Origin: Azolla caroliniana
Lineage: Eukaryota; Polypodiophyta
DNA length: 64,000 nucleotides
Reading direction: 5' to 3'
NCBI GenBank assembly: GCA_043228905.1
Contig: JBHGNT010000014.1
Location: 13,454,001 to 13,518,000 of the forward strand
Shown: piece after piece, positions 21,331 to 29,989 of the stretch
How the letters are laid out: every line of letters begins with the position of its first letter
Numbering within the stretch: position 1 is the stretch's first letter
Position numbers and translations under genes: made by a program
The notes under the pieces: generated by a model
What the model saw: only the letters and a program-made list of their open reading frames with translations
What the model was told of the DNA's origin: nothing
The model's database searches: none

Positions 21331-22059
21331 TGTCGTAGTGTATTTTGTACACTACGTGAAAAACGTATATAGTATTAGATTCAATAAAAAATGAAGAAAT
21401 AGAAGAAAATAGCAAAATAAATGGAACATGCATAGGGCAAGATTCGAACCTTGCACCTCCATGTTAATAATGTAATGTCTTACCATTACACTAGCATTTC
21501 ATTAGTGTTAAAGCATAGATGTCCCACATAGAAAGGTAAATTCACGCTAGGATAAACATTAGAAAAACGCATAACAAAAGAAAAAGCTACACATACACAT
21601 CTAGCGTGCATGATAAAAAACGCACAAGTTAGAAAAAAAGCATGATCACTTTAGATAAAGCATATAGTCTATCTATAGGAAAAGCATGGGGTCTATAGTT
21701 AGAGAAAAAGCATGGATTACTAAGACTTCCTCATCACTACATAAGGATGGGAGCACAATGTAATTGTGTGTGAAAAATATTTGGAAACTGGATATGTTTC
21801 TAAAAAACACCAATTAATAAACTATACTCGTGGGATTCACGAGAATTCTATATCATTCTCTTTCAACCGAAGTTTATATTCTTATATTCATATTGATTAA
21901 TCTAATACAATACACTCGTGGGATTCACGAGTTTGCTATAACTCTTTCTTACAACATATTTATATTCTTATTAGCCTTAAAACTCTCTTCTTCCTAGTCC
22001 AAAACCCCAGTGGTTCCCACCCGACTCACGCAAACGATCCGGAGCCGAAAGGCACGACA
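21331..22059 (+). repeat. Gy2-G 5' LTR (729 bp)
   Basis: Starts TGTCGTAGTGTA and ends AAAGGCACGACA. A hairpin CGTAGTGTA / TACACTACG lies at its very start. Two copies of ACTCGTGGGATTCACGAG, each a small hairpin, sit about 100 bp apart near 21840 and 21920. Confidence 0.95.
21440..21493 (-). other. tRNA-like Pol III promoter module, antisense in Gy2-G LTR
   Basis: On the minus strand TAGTGTAATGG (21493-21483) fits the A-box consensus at all 11 positions, and GGTTCGAATCT (21450-21440) fits the B box at 10 of 11. It is repeated at 24230-24283 in the 3' LTR. Confidence 0.65.
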
Positions 22060-22063
22060 CAGT

Positions 22064-22080
22064 TGGTGAACCCGACGTGA
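22064..22080 (+). other. Gy2-G primer binding site
   Basis: TGGTGAACCCGACGTGA, four bases after the LTR. Nearly the same as the site of copy F. The tRNA was not identified. Confidence 0.65.
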
Positions 22081-22097
22081 AGGCGGGTGGCAAGGAG

Positions 22098-24119
22098 ATG
22101 GAGAATCAACAAGAGGCGATGAACATGATGATGATAATGTTTGAGCGGATGCAACAAGAACAACGTGCGATGTCGGAGATGAAGGCGGCAGTAGAGCGGC
22201 TTCTGCGACGAAACGGGGAATTCAACGGTAAGGGTGTGTCACGCTACCTACGTGAATATAAGGCGGAGATGATGCAATATCGGATACCGGAAGGATTGCA
22301 AGTGATATCCTTTAGTCGGGTGGCCTCGGACGAACTACAAGAGAGAATCCACAAGATACAACAACAAAACTCGACATGGGAGTCCTTTGAAGAAGCTTTA
22401 CGGGAGGCATATGACTATGAGAGATGGACGGGACGAGATCGACGAGAATTCGACGAATGGGTGGCGTCGGAGAAGACTCACCGAAGTGCAACGCAAGCGT
22501 TCCTAGAGTTCGAGCATCGTTTTGCTCGACTCTCGGAGCGGGAACGAAGATTGGTGGGAGGAGATAAAGTCTTAATGTTCGTAAGATCGATCGATCAGAA
22601 AGAAAGGATGGACATTGGGATCGAACTCGAAGATGATGACGGTGCGAACGGCCTTACCGAGGATTGGGCTAAAGTCGAAAGGGTATGCCGAAGACATGAT
22701 GAAAGGAAGCTGAGAATCTCGTCAACAACGACATGGCCCATGAAGGATGGTCGATTGAGGAAAAACGATGAAGCCAATATGAAGGCCGAAATACAACATG
22801 ATGGTACCACGGGAGAAAGAGTGGAACAAGACACCCACTCGTCTTGTGAAAGAACGATGGCGAAGGATAAGGCCGATAATTCAAGTGTAGAAGGAAATTT
22901 CGGGATACAAGTGCCCGAGACATCGGGTCAAAAAGGGGTAAGCATAATAGATGTTTGCATAATTGATGCAGATAAAGAGTGTGAAGCGGATGTGATTAAG
23001 GAGGTAGCCACAAAAGACGAAATCGAATCGGAGGTGGCTATGGACGAATCAATGGCGGATTGCCATATTGAGACTTCCCCACCACTGATTCCAGAGACTC
23101 CGGCGGTTGCGATCGAAAGGCAACGTGAGACCGAAGAGACGGAAGGTGGCGGAGAGAAAATGAATGTCGAAGCCGACGAATACGATGAAGAGATAGCCGA
23201 GAAGAATGCTAAGGGTGAAACTACGAAAGAAGGTAATACCGAGGATTCATGCCAACAATATCTAGAGACTTCGGCGGTTGTGTCCGAGAACCAACGTGAG
23301 ACCGGAGAGACGGGAGATGGCGGCGAGGAAGGTAAAGTCAGAAGTCGGTTCGGATGGAAAATGATCCATCCGAAATTCCAATCTAAAAGAAAGTGCGACA
23401 ATGCGGAGGTCGGGTCTACGACGGGAGAAGCGCGTAATACAGAGCACGCTCTACGGCGAATAAAGAAACGCGTGTTATGGCGAATAAAGAAGCACGCGCT
23501 ACGGCGAGAAAAGAAGCATGCATTACAACCACACGAGGACCGAACAACGAGCACATATCGGAGGACCTACGTAGCGAACAACGGAAAGAAGTGCCGAAAG
23601 TCGAACCGGACAAGGCAGGTGAAAACGAAGAAAAGAAAGCAAATCCGGACGAAAAGAAAAGAAAAGAAACCGACCCGAAAGAGCACTGAATCGGTAAAAA
23701 CCGATCAACCGAGTCCGGATCGACCGAATACAAATCGGAAAGGAAGCCGAACTAAACGAAAGACGATCCGACGAGACCGAATCGGAAGTAAGCTAATCCG
23801 ACTAAACCGAAAATCCGAAAAGAAGTCGAGATTGATGAAGAAAAGAAAGAGGGCAAGAAAAGATACTACCGCGGATGACAAGGACCAAGCGGGCCATGCA
23901 AAAAGCGAACGAAGACTATGGTGGATCGGATGTCGACAATGGTTCGGGTGGAAAGAATGGATGTGCTCCAAATGGAGAGACAAAGTCAACATAACAAGAG
24001 AAGTCGAGGGTACTACGAGCCGGCAACGAAACCAATCGGGTAGAGACCGGACGGAGGAGACTAACAAACACCAACAACTTCGGCACATACCGGAGGATGT
24101 GCGGGTTTGGAGGGGGTGA
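22098..24119 (+). CDS. Gy2-G Gag-like protein, ~673 aa, intact
   Basis: The first ATG is at 22098 (MENQQEAMN); the open frame begins earlier but with no ATG. Residues about 1-55 are Met/Gln-rich and likely coiled coil. About 40-220 is the gag core (GEFNGKGVSRYLREYKAEM, YERWTGRDRREFDEWV, LVGGDKVLMFVRSIDQKE), homologous to the broken gag of copy F. About 220-450 is an acidic linker with an internal duplication (SPPLIPETPAVAIERQRETE and LETSAVVSENQRETGETGD). The last 200 residues are very Arg/Lys-rich, with repeats such as LRRIKKRVLWRIKKHALRR, and could bind RNA in place of the missing zinc knuckle. No protease motif. It ends just before the purine tract and LTR. Confidence 0.8.
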   Translation: MENQQEAMNMMMIMFERMQQEQRAMSEMKAAVERLLRRNGEFNGKGVSRYLREYKAEMMQYRIPEGLQVISFSRVASDELQERIHKIQQQNSTWESFEEALREAYDYERWTGRDRREFDEWVASEKTHRSATQAFLEFEHRFARLSERERRLVGGDKVLMFVRSIDQKERMDIGIELEDDDGANGLTEDWAKVERVCRRHDERKLRISSTTTWPMKDGRLRKNDEANMKAEIQHDGTTGERVEQDTHSSCERTMAKDKADNSSVEGNFGIQVPETSGQKGVSIIDVCIIDADKECEADVIKEVATKDEIESEVAMDESMADCHIETSPPLIPETPAVAIERQRETEETEGGGEKMNVEADEYDEEIAEKNAKGETTKEGNTEDSCQQYLETSAVVSENQRETGETGDGGEEGKVRSRFGWKMIHPKFQSKRKCDNAEVGSTTGEARNTEHALRRIKKRVLWRIKKHALRREKKHALQPHEDRTTSTYRRTYVANNGKKCRKSNRTRQVKTKKRKQIRTKRKEKKPTRKSTESVKTDQPSPDRPNTNRKGSRTKRKTIRRDRIGSKLIRLNRKSEKKSRLMKKRKRARKDTTADDKDQAGHAKSERRLWWIGCRQWFGWKEWMCSKWRDKVNITREVEGTTSRQRNQSGRDRTEETNKHQQLRHIPEDVRVWRG

Positions 24120-24120
24120 G
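24106..24120 (+). other. Gy2-G polypurine tract
   Basis: TTTGGAGGGGGTGAG next to the 3' LTR. The gag stop TGA lies within it. Confidence 0.75.
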
Positions 24121-24849
24121 TGTCGTAGTGTATTTTGTACACTACGTGAAAAACGTATATAGTATTAGATTCAATAAAAAATGAAGAAATAGAAGAAAAT
24201 AGCAAAATAAATGGAACATGCATAGGGCAAGATTCGAACCTTGCACCTCCATGTTAATAATGTAATGTCTTACCATTACACTAGCATTTCATTAGTGTTA
24301 AAGCATAGATGTCCCACATAGAAAGGTAAATTCACGCTAGGATAAACATTAGAAAAACGCATAACAAAAGAAAAAGCTACACATACACATCTAGCGTGCA
24401 TGATAAAAAACGCACAAGTTAGAAAAAAAGCATGATCACTTTAGATAAAGCATATAGTCTATCTATAGGAAAAGCATGGGGTCTATAGTTAGAGAAAAAG
24501 CATGGATTACTAAGACTTCCTCATCACTACATAAGGATGGGAGCACAATGTAATTGTGTGTGAAAAATATTTGGAAACTGGATATGTTTCTAAAAAACAC
24601 CAATTAATAAACTATACTCGTGGGATTCACGAGAATTCTATATCATTCTCTTTCAACCGAAGTTTATATTCTTATATTCATATTGATTAATCTAATACAA
24701 TACACTCGTGGGATTCACGAGTTTGCTATAACTCTTTCTTACAACATATTTATATTCTTATTAGCCTTAAAACTCTCTTCTTCCTAGTCCAAAACCCCAG
24801 TGGTTCCCACCCGACTCACGCAAACGATCCGGAGCCGAAAGGCACGACA
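24121..24849 (+). repeat. Gy2-G 3' LTR (729 bp)
   Basis: Same length as the 5' LTR, with no difference seen on reading. Followed by GCGT and the resumed copia frame. Confidence 0.95.
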
Positions 24850-26359
24850 GCGTGTCTTCAAAGCACCTAGTAAATTTGCTGATTATGTAATGCTAACAGA
24901 TGCCGGTGAGCCTTCATGTTACAATGAAGCCATATTTGTTCACGATCATGCTAAGTGGAAACAAGCTATGCAAAATGAGTTGGATAGTATCCATAAGAAT
25001 GAAACTTGGGATTTAGTGCCTTTGCCAAAAGGTAGGAAAGCACTACCATGTAAATGGGTGTATAAATACAAATACACATCTGATTAAGTGTTCATCCCAA
25101 GTATAAAGCTCGCATTGTGGCAAAAGGTTTTAAACAAGAACAATGAGTCGATTTCGATGAAATCTTCTCTTCGGTAGTCAAGATGACTACGTTACGCATG
25201 ATGCTTGCATTGGTTGCTAAGAATTATCTTGATTTTTTTCAAATGGATGTAAAAACTGCATTTTTGCATGGAGATCTCGATGAAGAAATCTATATGGAGC
25301 AACCAAAGGGTTTTGAAGTTTATGGAAAAATGCCTTTGGTATGTAAACTTAAGAAAAGTTTATATGGTCTTTATGAGGTCCCAAAGTTATGCTAGGAGTA
25401 ATGAAGATTCATGCTTATATACGAAGAAATGTATAGATGACTCATATGTGATTTTGATACTCTATGTAGATGACATGCTCATCGCCGATAAAAACAAGGA
25501 TGAGTTGCCTAAACTAAAGAAAAATTTGAGTCAAACCTTCGATATGAAAGATTTGGGAAATGCTAAACACATCCTTGGAATGTGTATTACTCGAGATATG
25601 AGTGATGGATGTATTTATTTGTCTCAATCAGAGTATATATGCAAAATGCTCAAGAGGTTTAATATGGAGAATGCAAAGCCTTTGAGCACTCCATTATCTT
25701 TGCATGTTAAGTTGAGTAAAGATGAATGCCCCAATTCTAATCATGAAAAGGAATTCATGAGTAAAATTCCTTACCAGTATGTTGTTGGTAGTCTTATGTA
25801 CGTTGTGATAGCGACTAGGCTAGACATTGCATTTGCAGTGGGAGTTGTGAGTATATTTTTGTCAAACCCCGGTAAGAAACATTGGGAGGCAGTTAAAATG
25901 ATATTAAGATATCGGAGTGGCACTAAGAATAAATGTCTATGTTTAGGTGGCGGAAATGTATCCATTATAGGATATACATACTCTAATTATGTTGGCTATT
26001 CTGACAGTAGAAAATCCACTTCCGGTTATATTTTTCAATTTATGGGAGATGCCATATCTTGGAGATCTCATCTCCAAGAATGTACTACTTTGTCCACTAC
26101 AGAAGCAGAGTATGTTGCAACTAGCGAAGCATGTAAGGAAGTTGTATGGATGTCCAGATTAGCTTGTGACATGGGCATACCTAAACTTGTACCCATATTG
26201 TTTTGTGATAGTTAGAGTGCCATTGCATTGGCTAAAAACCTAGTATACCATGCAAAGACCAAGCACATTGGAGTGCGATATCACTTCATTCGAGAATGCA
26301 TAATTGCTAGCTACATCAGTCTTGAGAAAGTTGTCTCTCAAGAAAATGTCGCAGATGCA
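24850..26359 (+). pseudogene. Cop2-H reverse transcriptase and RNase H
   Basis: KNETWDLVPLPKGRKALPCK, KARIVAKGFKQEQ, FFQMDVKTAFLHGDL (RT), a deletion after LKKSLYGLYEVPK, then the active site ILYVDDMLIA. RNase H follows: SRKSTSGYIFQFMG, LSTTEAEYVATSEA and CKEVVWMSRLACDMG, with HAKTKHIGVRYHFIREC at the end. Stops at about 25085, 25147 and 26213 and the small deletion disable it. Confidence 0.85.
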
Positions 26360-26524
26360 TAGCTCTACCGCATGATGCGATAGAGCATTGTTGTCACTTG
26401 GTGGGAATTACTTAGGTTTTCAGGTTACACACAGTTTTTGTATATTGTGTAACATACTCATCAAGTAGGATGTGTAGGTCTTGTCCAATCTTCCCATCAA
26501 CTTTGTTGATCCCTTGTTTGGCCT

Positions 26525-26536
26525 TTAGTGGGAGAT
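26525..26536 (+). other. Cop2-H polypurine tract
   Basis: TTAGTGGGAGAT just before the 3' LTR, the plus-strand primer site. Confidence 0.7.
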
Positions 26537-26739
26537 TGATAGATAGTGACAAAGGACAAAAAGGTAATTCTCACTATTTATCACTAAGGTATATAATTTA
26601 ATAGAAACTAGGGTTTTTTGTGTGCCCCCAAATAATTTTCTGTGTGTCTTTTCTCTTGTGTTGTCTTCTGTGTGGGTTGCTCTCTTGCTTTTTGTGTAGG
26701 AAACACAACATCTCGTTCATTCCCGTTGCTCCTCCAACA
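26537..26739 (+). repeat. Cop2-H 3' LTR (203 bp)
   Basis: Starts TGATAGATAGTGAC and ends CCTCCAACA, then CTCTT target duplication. Slightly shorter than the 5' LTR. Confidence 0.9.
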
Positions 26740-27582
26740 CTCTTACCCCCATCCTTAGAATCTTTATCTTCATCTTTATCTAGTAAATCTTCCTCCAACA
26801 CTTCTTTTTGAGATGCTACACTTCCCTTCTTAGAGAGGTCTTTCTGAATAGCTAGCCTCCACTTGAGGAGATGCTTGAAGTCTTGTTTTCTTAAAACCCG
26901 AAGATCTTTCACATAGCAATTTCACTTCATCTGTTGTAAGCTCATGATCTTTTATGGTGGCGCAACCAGGATTATTGAATCCTATTGAAGTAATCGTTCC
27001 CAATCATTCCAATGGCTTCTTAGTCCATATAAAATCTGAGGCTAAGGCTTCTTTTCGAAATGTCGTATTCCCTTCTTCATAGCCTTCGTTATGACACTTA
27101 TGCTTGGTGCCACTCAATACATCGACCACCTTCGGATGCTCCACAATTTCTTGAAAGAGATGTTTAACATCCAAGAGACGAGGATGAATTTTGGTAGGAG
27201 CACGATATCACAAACAGACCACATATATTTCAGCTGATGTGGATTGATTGGCTACAGGTTTTGTCACCTCTACTTTCTCAAAGAGCTGCTTGAATCCTTG
27301 AAAGCATACAACAAGGAATTATAATCTTGAGACCGAAACAACGTGATAATAAAAGCGCCTTTTGAGGCCATGAATCAGTAACAAGGCACAGGGGATCAAG
27401 CACAAGGGAGGCCTGAGAGGTGGCTTCCTTAGACCAAGCACCACCAACAGTGGGAGAACCATACTGCCCCCATCGTCTAAAGATGCATACTCAACTACTT
27501 CTAAATCCTTCTTTCCCTTCATAGATGTTAAAGAAAACAATCCCCCTTCTAAATAACCATCCTCCATGACATCAACTTGCAT
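26740..27582 (-). pseudogene. SPB1/FtsJ3-like rRNA methyltransferase pseudogene
   Basis: Minus-strand pieces resemble the nucleolar methyltransferase SPB1, which modifies 25S rRNA in 60S subunit assembly: MQVDVMEDGYLEGGLFSLTS (C-terminal type), GAWSKEATSQASL and GFKQLFEKVEVTKPVA (methyltransferase domain), DVLSGTKHKCHNEGYEEG, KEALASDFIWTKKPLEWLG and HELTTDEVKLLCE with DFKHLLKWR. Frames change often and the C-terminal block lies upstream of the domain block, so the copy is rearranged and dead. Element H inserted in it; the likely rest is at 15700-16298. Recognition is from memory of the family. Confidence 0.55.
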
Positions 27583-28129
27583 TATTGTTGCACTACAAGC
27601 TTTTGCCTTTCATTTTCGCTTTGTAACTATTTTCTCCTTTATCTTTTTCTTTGCATCCATAATGTCTTGAAGATCTCGACATATAAGAAACGCCATAGCC
27701 AGACATACAGGTTATTCTTCGCAAGGCAAAAAGAGATCTTCTTCTTCTGTTTACAAAAAATTGACTTTTGAAATAGATTTAAATGGCTATATCCTATGTC
27801 CTTGAATTCTCTTTGTTCTGAATCAAGATGTTTGCCATGTCTTCACTTGATCATGAGAACCTTCAAATAAATCTCTGCATTTCTTTAATGCCATGACATT
27901 AGATTCAGGACAATCTTTTTCCTCACTCTCTCATATACTTCCGTCGCATGTAGTTCCTCGACTTCTTCTTCGAGGGGGTCGGTTGTAGGGTATGCCAAGT
28001 GTCGATGGGTGGGGAGTGGAGCCATTCTATTATCATTTATGCCTATGTTGGCGTTATATATGGAGTACATGAGGGTCACAATCCAAGAAAATATAAGGAG
28101 TCTGGAGACATGTAGGGTAGTTACATACC
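27583..28129. other. Unassigned sequence
   Basis: Short broken frames. A Lys-rich minus-strand piece near 27600-27660 (MDAKKKIKEKIVTKRK) may be more of the SPB1-like pseudogene. Nothing else recognised. Confidence 0.3.
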
Positions 28130-28346
28130 CTTCTAACAACTTACACCCACTTTACAACACTCTTTTATTTTTGCACACAAATGTGCATGTGTTTATGCAG
28201 ATATGAATATATTCATACTCACTTTTGTGTACACTTGCACATACACTTACAACATGACCTTTCATACAAAGACTTTACACTTATCTATCCACATACCATC
28301 ACACTTATAAACTCATTTATGTACAATCCTACGTATAACACATATG
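28130..28346 (+). repeat. Dispersed ~228-bp repeat, copy 2
   Basis: Homologous to 15112-15339 along its length with small gaps (for example loss of one ACACATGC unit). The two copies lie on either side of the H insertion and the SPB1-like pieces. Confidence 0.75.
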
Positions 28347-29089
28347 AACATGTGTGAACCTCACTCATGGTAACAAAAGCAAGATACAATTTGAGCAAGA
28401 CTCAGCAACAACTCGGCAAGATGAATTAAAGGATGAAATTACCGTTATGCAATATTGACTCAACATCGGGGAACAAAAGATTCAGGCAATCTTAGGCAGA
28501 TACAAGCAAAAAATGCACCAAAAAATTATCGAGTCTTTGGAAAATGGATGGAAGATTTGGTCGACTCAAGCACCATAACTACAACTATTTCGAGCGGACC
28601 AAGAGAACAGGAAAAAGGAAGGCCACGGTTCATACAAGATGGATGAGACTAGCATGACAATCGTTCGGGATGAATTGTCGGAAGATTTCTACGAGTTGAC
28701 AACCTGACATACAACTGAGATAACCAAAATGCTCGAGGAATACGATGACAATCAATTACAACTAGCCCTTGAACTTGAGTCCTACGAAAAGAATCGACTT
28801 CAAGAGGACGGTAAATAAATGGAAACTGAAGTCGGAGAAGGGAGGACAAAGCAACAAGCAGAGGAAGATGATACCTTCGAAGAAGCCGAGCAGATAGGGC
28901 AGAAGTAGGAGCAAGCTGAGCAAGCACCAGATTAGGAGGATACTAAGGAAGAGCAGTCACACGATGAGCAATACAACGAGCCTAGGATAGAGCAAGTAGT
29001 ATAGTCAGAGGACCTACAACATACGGGCACAAAGGAAGATAATTGTTCAGAATCGACTTTGCAAGCCAAGCAACTACAAGAGACGGTAG
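28347..29089 (+). other. Decayed coding-like sequence, unknown
   Basis: Plus-strand reading gives Glu/Gln-rich peptides broken by stops, such as TKMLEEYDDNQLQLALELES, TEVGEGRTKQQAEEDD and KEEQSHDEQYNEPRIEQ. The composition looks like a gag linker or other acidic protein, but no family was recognised. Confidence 0.35.
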
Positions 29090-29770
29090 ATATCTCTTAT
29101 TTCACTAGATGCCACTATGGAATGTAAAGGTCCATGTAGCTCTTTCTCTCTCTTTCTGTAATTAGCTTACCCTAATGGTAAGTTGTTACACTATTAGCAC
29201 TATGTCTTGGGTTCAAAACCCAATTTCTCACCTCTCTATTACTCCATATATATATCTCTCAATTTTACTAGAGATGCCACTATGGAATGTAGGGGTTGAA
29301 CACATGACCACCTAATCTCCATTGGGCAACCTTACCAACTGAGCTACATCCATGTGGGCTCTCTCTCTCTCTCTCTCTCTGTAATTAGCTTACCTTAGTG
29401 GTAAGTTGTTACACTATTAACACTATGTCTTGGGTTCGAAACCCAATTTCTCACCTCTCTATTACTCCATATATATCTCTCAATTTTACTAGAGATGCCA
29501 TTGTGGAATGTAGGGGTTGAACCCATGACCACCTCGTCTCCACTCACTGGGCAACCTTACTAACTGAGCTACATCCATCTAGGCTCTCTTATTTTATCAT
29601 AATTACCTTACCCTAGTGGTAAGTTGTTAGCACTATAAGCATTGCGTTGTGGGTTCGAAACCCAACTTGCTCACATCTCTATTATATACTTCTTATATAT
29701 CTCTTAATTCACTAGATGCCATTGGGGAATGTAGGGGTTGAATTCATCTGGGCTCTCTCTCTCTCTCCAA
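29090..29770 (+). repeat. Array of SINE-like units, each with two opposed tRNA-like modules
   Basis: Partial unit 29090-29145, then units at about 29158-29360, 29381-29587 and 29598-29756, separated by CT tracts. Each has a plus-strand module (TACCCTAGTGG A box; GGTTCGAAACC B box, in ...TTGGGTTCGAAACCCAA). About 100 bp further on lies a minus-strand module (TAGCTCAGTTGG A box; GGTTCAACCCC B box). A further copy is at 40425-40620. The array ends about 220 bp upstream of the histone chaperone start codon. Confidence 0.75.
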
Positions 29771-29989
29771 TCTCGTATTCTCTCCATGTGTGTGTGTGTG
29801 TGTGTGTGTGGAGGAGGGGGCATATTATGGAAATAAGGAGAAGTTAGGAGAGGGGCATTTTTGGGAATTTAATTATTATATCTGATACTTTATGGAGGGG
29901 CACGTTTGAATTTCCCCCATTTCTGCTCGACACTTTGAGGGGGGGGGGGGGGGGGCGACGACGCGTGACGCAGAGAAACAGGAGTCGCC
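29771..29989 (+). promoter_or_regulatory. Immediate upstream region of the histone chaperone gene
   Basis: Contains a TG microsatellite (about 29788-29811) and a run of 17 G (29939-29955) 35 bp before the start codon. No clear TATA box was fixed. The G run would form a strong structure if transcribed. Confidence 0.4.

Larger units (their letters stand above)
21331..24849 (+). mobile_element. Gy2-G, young gag-only LTR element (TR-GAG type)
   Basis: Two 729-bp LTRs (21331-22059 and 24121-24849) that look identical by eye, with target duplication GCGT (21327-21330 and 24850-24853). There is a TGG-type primer site, one long gag frame and a purine tract, but no protease, RT or integrase. The 4-bp duplication is shorter than the 5 bp of the other elements here. 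With no pol it must borrow enzymes, most plausibly from autonomous Gy2 relatives such as E. Identical LTRs point to very recent movement. Confidence 0.9.
16299..26739 (+). mobile_element. Cop2-H, Ty1/copia retrotransposon with two internal insertions
   Basis: LTRs at 16299-16517 and 26537-26739 are flanked by the target duplication CTCTT (16294-16298 and 26740-26744). Inside are a tRNA-Met type primer site, gag, protease, integrase, RT, RNase H and a polypurine tract. Element I (19205-20969) sits in the integrase/RT linker and element G (21331-24849) a little further on. Removing both restores the order DGQ-FGYHLWDPNT and LRRSTR-VFKAPS. Frameshifts in integrase and RT and stops show it is inactive. 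Gag and RT resemble the Tork lineage, by memory. Confidence 0.9.

Noticed and set aside
28347-29089. A host gene encoding an acidic coiled-coil protein
   Set aside because: Stops interrupt every frame, there are no supportable splice sites, and no family match was recognised.
29515-29575. tRNA gene on the minus strand in the SINE array
   Set aside because: The A and B boxes are near canonical, but the acceptor stem does not close and the same segment repeats in every unit.
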